Source: Paraconexibacter sp040581415
GTDB taxonomy: Bacteria; Actinomycetota; Thermoleophilia; Solirubrobacterales; Solirubrobacteraceae
Length of the DNA stretch: 64,000 bases
Assembly (NCBI RefSeq): GCF_040581415.1
Contig: NZ_CP114014.1
Span: 682,001 to 746,000, forward strand
Direction: 5' to 3'
Shown piece by piece: positions 1 to 8,153 of the stretch. A program made the translations under genes and the position numbers. The notes under the pieces were generated by a model that had not been told where the DNA came from, did no database searches, and saw only the letters and a list, made by a program, of their open reading frames with translations. Positions within the stretch are counted from its first letter, which is position 1; every line of letters begins with the position of its first letter.

Positions 1-891
1 CGGCTGGGCGCGGTGCAGTGCGTGCTGCAGCGCGAGGGCGGCTTCGACGGTCGCCGGCAGCTGGACTTCCTCTCGCGCCACGAGGTCACGAACGTCTTCA
101 CGACGCCGACGGCGATGCGCTCGATGATGTCGATCGCGGACGCGGGCACGACGTACCCGCAGAAGTTCCGTGTCGTCTGCAGCGCCGGCGAGCCGCTGAA
201 CCCGGAGGCCATCCGCTGGTTCCGCGAGCAGTTCGGCCTGACGTGCCTGGACTACTACGGGATGACCGAGTCCTACCCGATGGTCGCCAACTACCCGTTC
301 ATGGAGGTCCGGGAGGGGTCGATGGGCAAGCCCTGCCCCGGGTGGGAGATGGCGATCCTGGACGAGGACGGCGTCCCGGTCACCGAGCCGGAAACCCGTG
401 GCGAGATCGCCCTCAAGGCGCGGTCGAACCCGCACTACCCGCTGGGATACTGGAACCGTGACGAGGACACCGAGCGCGTCTTCGGCGGCGAGTGGTTCCG
501 GACGGGCGACGCCGCCAGCGCCGACGCCGACGGCTACTACTGGTACGAGGGCCGGGCGGACGACCTCATCATCGCCGCCGGCTACCGCATCGGTCCGTTC
601 GAGGTGGAGTCGGCCTGCCTGGAGCATCCGGCGGTCGCCGAGGCGGCGGCGGTCGCCTCACCCGACGAGCGCCGCGGCCATGTCGTCAAGGCGTTTGTCG
701 TCCTCGCCGGCGGCCACGAGCCGACCGACGAGCTGGCGGACGAGATCAAGGCCTTCGTCCGCGAGCGGCTGTCGGCGTACGCCTACCCACGGCTCATCGA
801 GTTCGTCCCGGACCTGCCGAAGACGCTGACCGGCAAGATCCGCCGGATCGAGCTGCGCCAGCAGGAAGCGGAGCGGGCGAAGGGCGGCTGA
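1..891 (+). CDS. AMP-dependent acyl-CoA synthetase, C-terminal part (5' end outside window)
   Basis: The reading frame is open from the first base, so this is the 3' part of an ANL-superfamily ligase that adenylates a carboxylic acid and transfers it to CoA. The visible 296 residues hold the adenylate-binding motif YYGMTES, the hinge-region pattern GEWFRTGDAASADADGYYWY, the GRADDLI core and the C-terminal catalytic lysine motif LTGKIRR. The arrangement resembles medium-chain acyl-CoA synthetases, but without the N-terminal half the substrate cannot be set. It converges on the marR gene, with only 4 bp between the two stops and no room for a clear terminator. Confidence 0.9.
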   Translation, partial: RLGAVQCVLQREGGFDGRRQLDFLSRHEVTNVFTTPTAMRSMMSIADAGTTYPQKFRVVCSAGEPLNPEAIRWFREQFGLTCLDYYGMTESYPMVANYPFMEVREGSMGKPCPGWEMAILDEDGVPVTEPETRGEIALKARSNPHYPLGYWNRDEDTERVFGGEWFRTGDAASADADGYYWYEGRADDLIIAAGYRIGPFEVESACLEHPAVAEAAAVASPDERRGHVVKAFVVLAGGHEPTDELADEIKAFVRERLSAYAYPRLIEFVPDLPKTLTGKIRRIELRQQEAERAKGG

Positions 892-895
892 GCCG

Positions 896-1273
896 TCAGT
901 CGCGGAGCGTGCGCTCGAGCACCGCTTCGTGCGTCGGCTTGGCCTCGGCGAGCCGCTGCCGGCCGGCGTCGGTGATCACCGCGAAGATCCCGCGCCGGTC
1001 GGAGGTGCAGCTGCGACGCTCGACCAGGCCCTCGTCCGTGAGCCGGCCGATCAGGCGTGAGAGCGCGCTCTGGCTCATGTGGACGTCGTCCACGAGCTGC
1101 TGAAGGCGACAGCCGTCCACGTCGTTCTCCGCGAGGTGCTGCAGCGCCTCGAACTCCGTGACCGACAGGCGGTGATGGCGTTCGAGCTCACGCTCGAGCG
1201 CTTCGTTGACCCTGGCATGACGGGCGAGCAGCTCGCGCCATTCACCCATGAGAGACGACCCGGTTGTGCTCAT
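896..1273 (-). CDS. MarR-family transcriptional regulator
   Basis: A 125-residue winged-helix protein. The recognition region (SQSALSRLIGRLTDEGLVER) and the wing with the SDRRG motif are typical of MarR repressors. The protein is slightly shorter than the usual 140-150 residues. It starts with ATG and is divergent from an MFS exporter gene across a 103-bp gap holding two 18-bp direct repeats and several TGCATGCA palindromes. This is the usual layout of a MarR repressor that controls itself and an efflux pump. The ligand is unknown. Confidence 0.88.
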   Translation of the reverse strand: MSTTGSSLMGEWRELLARHARVNEALERELERHHRLSVTEFEALQHLAENDVDGCRLQQLVDDVHMSQSALSRLIGRLTDEGLVERRSCTSDRRGIFAVITDAGRQRLAEAKPTHEAVLERTLRD

Positions 1274-1304
1274 GGTTCGCTACACAGTAGCTCATAGTGC
1301 ATGC

Positions 1305-1352
1305 ATGCGGTGTCAATGCATGGTCAATCAATGAATGCGGTGACATTGCATG
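1305..1352. promoter_or_regulatory. Operator-like pair of 18-bp direct repeats in the marR/MFS divergent region
   Basis: Two 18-bp copies (1305-1322 and 1335-1352) match at 16 of 18 positions and sit exactly 30 bp apart, about three helical turns. TGCATGCA palindromes lie at 1298-1305 and 1347-1354, and a longer palindrome, ACATGCATGT, at 1354-1363. The left copy contains TTGACA on the minus strand (1311-1316) and the right copy contains GTGACA on the plus strand (1340-1345). Each repeat thus overlaps a candidate -35 box of one of the two divergent genes. The MarR protein is the likely binder (inference). Confidence 0.55.
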
Positions 1353-1368
1353 CACATGCATGTATAGT
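1340..1368 (+). promoter_or_regulatory. Candidate promoter of the MFS exporter, leaderless
   Basis: A -35 box GTGACA (1340-1345), a 17-bp spacer and a -10 box TATAGT (1363-1368) lie just before the ATG at 1377. Initiation about 7 nt after the -10 box would fall at about 1375, giving an essentially leaderless mRNA. No Shine-Dalgarno sequence precedes the ATG, which agrees with this. Confidence 0.5.
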
Positions 1369-1376
1369 CTCGCCGC

Positions 1377-2858
1377 ATGCCTTCCACCCACATCACCGAC
1401 GACCGTTTCGACAAGCGGGCCTGGGCCCTGCTGCTCGTCGTCTGCGGCGCGGTCTTCCTCGACGGACTCGACGTCTCCATGGTCGGCGTCGCGCTTCCGT
1501 CCATCGACTCCGACCTCCACCTCTCCACCACCAGCCTGCAGTGGATCGTCTCGGGCTACGTGCTCGGCTACGGCGGGTTCCTGCTGCTCGGTGGCCGTGC
1601 CGCCGACCTCCTCGGCCGGCGCCGCGTCTTCCTCGCCGCGCTCGTCGTCTTCGCCCTTGCGTCCCTGCTCGGCGGCCTCGTCTCCGACGGCACGCTGCTC
1701 ATCGCGACGCGCTTCCTGAAGGGCATCGCCGCCGCGTTCACCGCGCCGGCCGCCCTGTCGATCGTCACCACCACCTTCTCCGAAGGGCCGGCGCGCAACC
1801 GCGCCCTGGCCATCTACGCCGCGACCGGGGCCACCGGCTTCTCGAGCGGCCTGATCTTCGGCGGGGTCCTGACCGAGCTCGGCTGGCGCTTCACGTTCCT
1901 GGTCCCCGTCGTCCTGACGGCAGGCCTGCTCGTGCTCGCCCTCAAGTACATCCCGGACACGGGCGTGCCGGAGCGGGACGGGCGCACGTTCGACATCCCC
2001 GGCGCGTCCCTGATCACGGGCTCGATGCTGCTCGCGGTCTTCACGATCGTCGAGGCCCCGAATGCCGGGTGGACCTCGATGCGGACCCTCGGCGGCGCGT
2101 TCGTCGCCCTCGCGCTGGTCTCGCTCTTCATCCAGATCGAGCAGCGCAGCAAGCATCCGCTGGTGCGCCTCGGCATCCTGCGCTCGGCGAAGCTGCGCCG
2201 CGCGAACCTGACAGCCATGACGGTCTTCGGGGCCTGGATCGGCTTCCAGTTCGTCGGGACGCTGTACATGCAGCAGCTCCGCGGCTGGTCGGCCTTCGAG
2301 ATGGCCGGGGCGTTCCTGCCCGCCGGCCTGATCGTCGCCTTCGGCTCGCCGCGCTCGGGCACCCTGGTCAACCGCTTCGGCACCGCCCGGGTCGTGACGG
2401 CCGGCATGGCGTCGTTCGTCGGCGCCTACGCGCTGTCGACCGGGATCACCGCCGACTCGAGCTACGCCACCGGGATCCTCCCGACGATGGTGCTCGGCGG
2501 CCTCGGGTTCATGTTCACCTTCGGCCCGCTCAACATGGCGGCGACCGAGGGGATCACGGACGACGAGCAGGGCCTGGCGTCCGGCCTGCTGTTCACCTCC
2601 CTGCAGTTCGGCGGCGCCGTCGCGCTCGCCATCGCCACCGCGGCGATGGACGCGGCGACCGACGCCTCGCAGTCCCCGGCCGGCTCCGCCGCCGCCCAGC
2701 TCGACGGCTACCACGCCGCCCTGCTGGTCTCGGTCGCCGTCGCCGTGATCGGGTTGGGGGTGGCCGCCTCCGGGCTGGTCGGCCCCGCACGCGCCTGGGC
2801 GGGACGGTTCCGCTCGGCGTGGCAGACGTCCTACAACGCAGCCGGAGATCACCGATGA
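1377..2858 (+). CDS. MFS drug exporter, DHA2 (14-TM) family
   Basis: A 493-residue integral membrane protein of the EmrB/QacA type, predicted to export toxic compounds by proton antiport. Visible marks are the first-helix motif LDGLDVSMVGVALPSI, the loop 2-3 motif GGRAADLLGRRR, and many hydrophobic segments over a length normal for 14-helix transporters. The start has a leaderless promoter directly upstream. The divergent MarR gene is the probable regulator. The stop overlaps a small downstream frame by ATGA, suggesting translational coupling. The substrate is not predictable. Confidence 0.9.
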   Translation: MPSTHITDDRFDKRAWALLLVVCGAVFLDGLDVSMVGVALPSIDSDLHLSTTSLQWIVSGYVLGYGGFLLLGGRAADLLGRRRVFLAALVVFALASLLGGLVSDGTLLIATRFLKGIAAAFTAPAALSIVTTTFSEGPARNRALAIYAATGATGFSSGLIFGGVLTELGWRFTFLVPVVLTAGLLVLALKYIPDTGVPERDGRTFDIPGASLITGSMLLAVFTIVEAPNAGWTSMRTLGGAFVALALVSLFIQIEQRSKHPLVRLGILRSAKLRRANLTAMTVFGAWIGFQFVGTLYMQQLRGWSAFEMAGAFLPAGLIVAFGSPRSGTLVNRFGTARVVTAGMASFVGAYALSTGITADSSYATGILPTMVLGGLGFMFTFGPLNMAATEGITDDEQGLASGLLFTSLQFGGAVALAIATAAMDAATDASQSPAGSAAAQLDGYHAALLVSVAVAVIGLGVAASGLVGPARAWAGRFRSAWQTSYNAAGDHR

Positions 2859-3031
2859 GCCCGATGACCCTCACCCCGCCCACCATCGAACCCGCGGCCG
2901 TCGCGGCGCGCCGGGACCTGACCGTCCCGCCGGTCGCCGACGCCGCCGCCTCCCGTCGGGCCCTCCGGGCGATGGCGGGGGCCCAGGCCACCTGGCTGCG
3001 CGAGCGGCCGGGCGGCCGGCGCCCCGCCTGA
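2855..3031 (+). CDS. Hypothetical 58-residue protein coupled to the MFS gene
   Basis: The ATG overlaps the TGA of the exporter gene in an ATGA arrangement, typical of translationally coupled genes. The product is rich in Ala, Arg and Pro and has no membrane segment or recognisable domain. In such GC-rich DNA an open frame of this size is not strong evidence alone; the start-stop overlap is the main argument. Function unknown. Confidence 0.35.
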   Translation: MSPMTLTPPTIEPAAVAARRDLTVPPVADAAASRRALRAMAGAQATWLRERPGGRRPA

Positions 3032-3160
3032 CGTCCCGGAGCAGCCTGCGCCCCCGGGCGCCGAGCGTCCATTCCCCCGTCTCCACGCGCGGGGAAATCG
3101 ACGTTCGGCGCCGGGAGCGGGTGTCACGCGCCGGGGGCCCGTCCGCGCGATACTCATCGA

Positions 3161-3553
3161 GTGAGCGATCGCAACGTGCTGGGTGGGGAGCTCGAGCTGT
3201 GCGGTATCGACCCCGTCACCGGCTTCTTCCGTGACGGCTGCTGCACCACCGGGCCTGAGGACCTCGGCAGCCACACGATCTGCGCCGTGGTGACCGCCGA
3301 GTTCCTCGAGCACCAGCGGGCGATCGGGAACGACCTCGGCACGCCGATGCCGCAGTTCCAGTTCCCGGGCCTCGTCCCGGGTGACCGCTGGTGCGTGACC
3401 GCCGCCAACTGGCTGCGGGCGCACGAGGACGGCGCCGCCGCGTTCGTCGTGCTCGCCTGCACGCACGAACGGGCGCTGGACATCGTCCCGCTCGAGATCC
3501 TGCGCGAGCACGCGGTCGACGTCCCGGCCGACCCGGGCACCCTGGCGGACTAG
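3161..3553 (+). CDS. DUF2237 family protein
   Basis: A 130-residue soluble protein that matches the DUF2237 family in its opening NVLGGELELCGIDPVTGFFR, the following DGCCTTGPEDLGSHTICA block, the GDRWCVTAANW segment, and its full-family length. Conserved cysteines in these blocks suggest a structural or metal role, but the biochemical function of the family is not established to my knowledge. It begins with GTG. A weak -10-like GATACT at 3149-3154 directly precedes the start, so it may be leaderless. It stands alone, convergent with the kdp operon. Confidence 0.85.
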   Translation: MSDRNVLGGELELCGIDPVTGFFRDGCCTTGPEDLGSHTICAVVTAEFLEHQRAIGNDLGTPMPQFQFPGLVPGDRWCVTAANWLRAHEDGAAAFVVLACTHERALDIVPLEILREHAVDVPADPGTLAD

Positions 3554-3610
3554 GAGCGCCGACCGCGCGCACGGCTCGGGTCAGTCCGCGCAGGCCGGTG
3601 CCGACCTGCG

Positions 3611-4267
3611 TCAGAAGTGGCCGACGACGTTGTCCGCCGAGACGCGCCGGTCATCCTCCGGGGCGGGCCGCAGGATCAGCACCTCGGTCGGCGCCTTGGT
3701 GAGCAGCCACTGCAGGTCCTGGGCGCTGGGCCCGCCACGCGGGTTCGCGGACGCCGACACGATGATCCGGTCGACCGGCTCGTCGGCGATCACCTGGCGC
3801 AGCGCGTCGCGGAACGAGCGCCCGCGGCCGACGCGGGCGTCCACCCGGACGCCGGCGGCGATCGCCCGTTGCTCGATCGCCTCCAGCAGCGGCATCGCCT
3901 GCAGGCACTGCGCGGGCAGCGGGGCCCCGAGCGGCAGGTGCCGGGGGACGCTGGCGAGGAACGCGGGCATGATGATCGCGTCCTCGGCGCGGGCCAGGCG
4001 GATGGCCGCCTCGAGGGACCGGCGGGAGATCGACGTGCCGGTGAACGGCAGCAGGATCCGGCGCGCCGTGCCGCCGTCGCTGTCGCCGGACTCGTCCCGC
4101 CTCCGGCCACGGCTACCACGCGGTCCGCGGCCGCCGCGGGAGCGCCTTGGCAACGCGCGCCCCGGCAAGGAGCGCGACGGCCGCGAGCGCCGTGGCAGCA
4201 ACCAGGCGACGATCAGCCCCGCCGCAAGGCCGGTGACGACTGCGGCCGTCAACAGCAGCGCGGTCAC
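3611..4267 (-). CDS. Membrane-anchored universal-stress-protein-like protein at the end of the kdp operon
   Basis: 218 residues. A hydrophobic N-terminal segment (about residues 3-24) is followed by an Arg-rich linker and then a USP-like alpha/beta fold: the first strand RRILLPFTGTSISRRSLEAA, the central IIVSASANPRG near the expected nucleotide-binding position, and a final strand VLILRPAP. The GTG start overlaps the kdpD-N stop by 4 bp (GTGA), so it is probably co-translated with the potassium sensor. USP domains in KdpD-type sensors can bind c-di-AMP in some bacteria; whether this one does is unknown. An extra USP gene appended to kdp is unusual. Confidence 0.72.
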   Translation of the reverse strand: MTALLLTAAVVTGLAAGLIVAWLLPRRSRPSRSLPGRALPRRSRGGRGPRGSRGRRRDESGDSDGGTARRILLPFTGTSISRRSLEAAIRLARAEDAIIMPAFLASVPRHLPLGAPLPAQCLQAMPLLEAIEQRAIAAGVRVDARVGRGRSFRDALRQVIADEPVDRIIVSASANPRGGPSAQDLQWLLTKAPTEVLILRPAPEDDRRVSADNVVGHF

Positions 4268-5418
4268 GGTCCGTCCGTCCGGTCGTGCCGCGTCGACCGG
4301 TCCGCGACGATCCGCACGTCGACCGCCGGCAGCGCGGACATCAGGCGCTGGGGCAAGGGTGTCGCCAGCCGGCCGAGGCCGCGGGCCGGACGCGAGCGAC
4401 CGAGCAGGATGTACGTCGTCCCGCGGGTGCGGGCCACGGCGGCGACCGTCCCCGCGACGTCCCCGGACGCCTCGACGAGGAACGTTGCGCCCAGCAGCGA
4501 CGCGAGCTGGCGCAGGGCGCCCAGCTGCCGCTCGACCTCGCCGTCCGCGCGGCCGCCGGCGTAGGCCGGGGGCGCCACCCAGAGCAGGTCCAGATCGGCG
4601 CCGAGCCGCTGGGCCGACCGCCAGGCGCGGCGGACGAGGCGCTGCGCGGCCGGGACGGGCTCGACCAGCGCGAGCAGCCGCTCGCCGACCGCCTGCGGGG
4701 TGTCGCGGGCCAGCGCCTGCGTGCGCGTGCCGACGGCCCCGGTGACGAGCCGCCGGGACTCGACCTCCTCCGCCACCTGTCGCAGCGCGACCTCGCGCAG
4801 CGCCGCCAGGTTCTCGATCCGGAAGAACCCGTTGAGCGACGCCGCGATCCGCGCGGCCGGGTAGACCTTCCCGTCGCGGAGGCGCGCCAGCAGTGCCTCG
4901 GGGGTCAGGTCGATCAGCACCACCTCGTCCGCGCGGCCGAGGACGGCGTCGGGGAACGTCTCGCGGACGCGCACCCCGGAGAGCTCGGCGACCTGGTCGT
5001 TCAGCGATTCCAGGTGCTGGACGTTGACGGTCGAGAGGACGTCGATGCCGGCGGCGACCAGGGCCTCGACGTCGTCGTGGCGCTTGGGGTGCTCGGTGCC
5101 CGGGGCGTTCGTGTGGGCCAGCTCGTCGACGAGGCAGAGCGCCGGGGCGCGGGTCAGCAGTCCCGGCAGGTCGAGCTCGTCGAGGGTGACGCCGCGGTGG
5201 ACCAGGGTGCGGCGCGGCAGGACCGGCAGACCCGCGACGAGCGCGGCCGTCTCCGCCCGGCCGTGGCTCTCGACCACGCCGACCACGACGTCGCGCCCGG
5301 CCGCAAGCGCCGCGTGCCCGTCCTGGAGCATGCGGAACGTCTTGCCCACCCCCGGGGCCATCCCGAGGTAGATGGTCAGGTGACCGCGACGGCCGACGGT
5401 GCCCGCGTCCTCGCCCAC
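4264..5418 (-). CDS. kdpD: KdpD N-terminal sensor protein (KdpD domain plus USP domain, no kinase)
   Basis: 384 residues covering only the cytoplasmic N-terminal half of KdpD. A P-loop (GMAPGVGKT, residues 19-27) and the DELAHTNAPGTEHPKRHDDV region make up the KdpD domain (about 1-215). A USP domain follows (about 235-375). The transmembrane, GAF and histidine-kinase parts are missing here; a separate gene at 10840-12273 supplies them. Full-length E. coli KdpD is about 894 residues. The GTG start lies 3 bp after the kdpB stop. It probably senses K+ or turgor and controls the separate kinase by protein contact (inference). Confidence 0.88.
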   Translation of the reverse strand: MGEDAGTVGRRGHLTIYLGMAPGVGKTFRMLQDGHAALAAGRDVVVGVVESHGRAETAALVAGLPVLPRRTLVHRGVTLDELDLPGLLTRAPALCLVDELAHTNAPGTEHPKRHDDVEALVAAGIDVLSTVNVQHLESLNDQVAELSGVRVRETFPDAVLGRADEVVLIDLTPEALLARLRDGKVYPAARIAASLNGFFRIENLAALREVALRQVAEEVESRRLVTGAVGTRTQALARDTPQAVGERLLALVEPVPAAQRLVRRAWRSAQRLGADLDLLWVAPPAYAGGRADGEVERQLGALRQLASLLGATFLVEASGDVAGTVAAVARTRGTTYILLGRSRPARGLGRLATPLPQRLMSALPAVDVRIVADRSTRHDRTDGP

Positions 5419-5421
5419 GGC

Positions 5422-7494
5422 CTACGCTCCGAAGACCCCATGGACCACGAGGTCGATCAGCTTGATCCCGGCGAACGGCACGATCAGCCCGCCGAGCCCG
5501 TAGATCAGCAGGTTGCGCTGCAGCAGGGCCGAGGCGCCCACGGGCTTGTACTGCACGCCGCGCAGGGCGAGCGGCACGAGGAACGGGATGATCAGCGCGT
5601 TGAAGACGATCGCGCTGATGATCGCCGACTGCGGCGTCCCGAGCTGCATGACGTTGAGGTCGTCGAGCGGTCCCCGCGCACCGTCCTCCGTGGCGTAGGT
5701 GAAGGCGAAGATCGCGGGCAGGATCGCGAAGTACTTGGCGACGTCGTTCGCGATCGAGAACGTGGTCAGCGCGCCACGGGTGATCAGCAGCTGCTTGCCG
5801 ACCTCGACGATCTCGATGAGCTTCGTCGGGTTGGAGTCCAGGTCGACCATGTTGCCGGCCTCGCGGGCGGCCTGGGTGCCGGTGTTCATCGCCACGCCGA
5901 CGTCGGCCTGGGCCAGCGCGGGCGCGTCGTTCGTGCCGTCGCCGGTCATCGCGACGAGGCGCCCCTCGGCCTGCTCGGCGCGGATCAGCTCGAGTTTGCG
6001 CTCGGGCGTCGCCTCGGCCAGGAAGTCGTCCACGCCGGCCTCGGCCGCGATCTTGGCCGCGGTGAGCTTGTTGTCACCGGTCACCATGACGGTGCGGATG
6101 CCCATCGCCCGCAGCCGCTCGAAGCGGGCCGCCATGCCGTCCTTGACCGTGTCCTTCAGATAGATGACGCCGAGCACGCGACCGTCCCGGGCCACGGTCA
6201 GCGGGGTGCCGCCGTCGTTCGCGACGCGGTCGACCACGGCCTGCAGCTCCGGCGGGGTCTGCCCGCCCTCGGCGCGGACCCAGTCGGCGACCGAGTCGGC
6301 TGCGCCCTTGCGCAGCTGCGTGCCGTCGACGTCGACGCCGGACATCCGGGTCTGGGCGGTGAACGGGACGAACGTGGGGGCGGCGTCCCCGCCGGCGGCG
6401 AACTCCCGCTCGCGGATCCCGAACTGCTTCGCGAGGACGACGATCGACCGTCCCTCCGGCGTCTCGTCCGCGAGCGAGGACAGCTGAGCGGCCTCGGCCA
6501 GCTCGGCCTCGGTCACCCCGGGCATCGGCAGGAACTCTGCCGCCTGCCGGTTGCCGAGCGTGATCGTGCCGGTCTTGTCGAGCAGCAGGACGTCGATGTC
6601 GCCGGACGCCTCGACGGCACGACCCGACAGGGCGAGCACGTTGCGTCGCACGAGCCGGTCCATGCCCGCGATGCCGATCGCGCTCAGCAGCGCGCCGATC
6701 GTCGTCGGGATCAGCGCCACGAGCAGCGCGACCAGCGTCGTGGTGGAGATCGTCGTGTCCGCGTAGGCGGCGAACGGCTGCAGCGTGACGACGACGAGCA
6801 GGAAGATCAGCGTCAGCCCGGCGAGCAGGATCCCGAGCGCGATCTCGTTCGGGGTCTTGCGCCGCTCGGCGCCCTCGACGAGCGCGATCATGCGGTCCAG
6901 GAACGACTGCCCTGGCTCCTGCGTGATCTCGACGACGATCCGGTCCGACAGGACGCGGGTGCCGCCGGTGACGGCGCTGCGGTCGCCGCCGGACTCGCGG
7001 ATGACCGGGGCGGACTCGCCGGTGATCGCCGACTCGTCCACCGAGGCGATGCCCTCGACGACGGTGCCGTCCCCGGGGATGCCCTCGCCCGCCACGACGA
7101 CGACGCGGTCGCCGCGGTGCAGCTCGTTCGCCTGCCGCGTGGTGCCGTCCTCCATCGTCGCCACCGACTCGGTGCGCATCGATCGCAGGGCGTCGGCCTG
7201 CGCGCGGCCGCGGCCCTCGGCCAGCGCCTCGGCGAGGTTCGCGAAGACCACGGTCAGCCACAGCCAGACGGCGATCGTCACCGTGAACGCGACGGACTCG
7301 TCACCGCCGCCGAAGGCGCTCCCGTCGACCAGCTGGTACCCGAGCGCGAACGTGACGAGGAACGCGCTGACCTCGACCACGAACATGACGGGGTTGCGGA
7401 CCTGGATCCGGGGGTCGAGCTTGCGGAGCGACCCGATGAGCGCCGGGCGCAGCAGGTCGGCGGTGAACAGCGACTGCGATTCGCGTGGGTTCAT
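5422..7494 (-). CDS. kdpB: Potassium-transporting P-type ATPase subunit KdpB
   Basis: 690 residues, close to the usual KdpB length. It is the catalytic subunit that hydrolyses ATP to drive K+ uptake through KdpA. Visible motifs are TGES (158-161) in the actuator domain, the phosphorylation site DKTGT with Asp306, and MVTGDN plus GDGTNDAPAL in the P/N domains. The ATG overlaps the kdpC stop by ATGA, which fixes the start. It lies downstream of kdpC, so the operon order is A-C-B rather than the usual A-B-C. Confidence 0.96.
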   Translation of the reverse strand: MNPRESQSLFTADLLRPALIGSLRKLDPRIQVRNPVMFVVEVSAFLVTFALGYQLVDGSAFGGGDESVAFTVTIAVWLWLTVVFANLAEALAEGRGRAQADALRSMRTESVATMEDGTTRQANELHRGDRVVVVAGEGIPGDGTVVEGIASVDESAITGESAPVIRESGGDRSAVTGGTRVLSDRIVVEITQEPGQSFLDRMIALVEGAERRKTPNEIALGILLAGLTLIFLLVVVTLQPFAAYADTTISTTTLVALLVALIPTTIGALLSAIGIAGMDRLVRRNVLALSGRAVEASGDIDVLLLDKTGTITLGNRQAAEFLPMPGVTEAELAEAAQLSSLADETPEGRSIVVLAKQFGIREREFAAGGDAAPTFVPFTAQTRMSGVDVDGTQLRKGAADSVADWVRAEGGQTPPELQAVVDRVANDGGTPLTVARDGRVLGVIYLKDTVKDGMAARFERLRAMGIRTVMVTGDNKLTAAKIAAEAGVDDFLAEATPERKLELIRAEQAEGRLVAMTGDGTNDAPALAQADVGVAMNTGTQAAREAGNMVDLDSNPTKLIEIVEVGKQLLITRGALTTFSIANDVAKYFAILPAIFAFTYATEDGARGPLDDLNVMQLGTPQSAIISAIVFNALIIPFLVPLALRGVQYKPVGASALLQRNLLIYGLGGLIVPFAGIKLIDLVVHGVFGA

Positions 7495-8138
7495 GACGTG
7501 GCCTCGAGGTTCCGCAGGGAGCGGTTGAGCTCGGGGACGTTCACGCCCGGCTCGCCGAAGACGCCCAGGAAGCGACCACGGGAGTGCTTCCGGACGAGCG
7601 CGGCGACCTGCGCCGGCGGCAGCCCGCGCGCGGCGGCGACGCGGCGGGCCTGGATCGCCGCGTTCGCCTTCGAGATCTCGGGGTCGACGCCGGACCCGGA
7701 GGTCGTGACCGCGTCGATCGGGATCTTCCCGACCGTCAGCCCCGGGCTGGTCGGCGCGTTGAGCGCCAGGTAGGCGGCCGCCTCTTCCTTGTAGAACTGC
7801 CGTGCGGTGTCCGAGTTCGGGCCGCGGTTGGAGAAGTACGACGTATCCGTCGCGTAGCCGGTCGCGGACGGACGCGGCTGGAAGAACGACGGGTCGGGCG
7901 CGGTGACGGGATCGCCGTTGTCGTCCTGCTTGCCGGTGTCGAGGGTGGGCGCGACGCCCAGCAGTCGCGATCCGGTGACCTGACCGTCCGACGCGATGAA
8001 CGACCCGTTCGCGCGGTCCGGCATCGTGAGCTGGGCGACGCCGGTGACGACCGCCGGGTAGGCGAGCCCGAGCAGGACGGTCAGGACGACCATCGCGCGG
8101 ACCGCGGTGAGGACTTCTTTGGGCAAGGGCATGGGCAT
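7491..8138 (-). CDS. kdpC: Potassium-transporting ATPase subunit KdpC
   Basis: 215 residues: one N-terminal membrane helix followed by an extracytoplasmic domain with the family patterns SRLLG, FQPRPSA, NSGP-like SNRGPNSD and a C-terminal VNVPELNRSL. KdpC stabilises the KdpFABC complex and favours ATP binding by KdpB. It sits 15 bp after kdpA and overlaps kdpB by 4 bp. Here it precedes kdpB, which is not the canonical order. Confidence 0.94.
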   Translation of the reverse strand: MPMPLPKEVLTAVRAMVVLTVLLGLAYPAVVTGVAQLTMPDRANGSFIASDGQVTGSRLLGVAPTLDTGKQDDNGDPVTAPDPSFFQPRPSATGYATDTSYFSNRGPNSDTARQFYKEEAAAYLALNAPTSPGLTVGKIPIDAVTTSGSGVDPEISKANAAIQARRVAAARGLPPAQVAALVRKHSRGRFLGVFGEPGVNVPELNRSLRNLEATS

Positions 8139-8153
8139 TGGCTGGGATCCGGG

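Noticed and set aside
1242..2852. Long open frame on the minus strand opposite the MFS gene
   Set aside because: Such frames are common in GC-rich genes. The product is Arg/Gly/Asp-rich with no domain, while the plus strand has a clear transporter.
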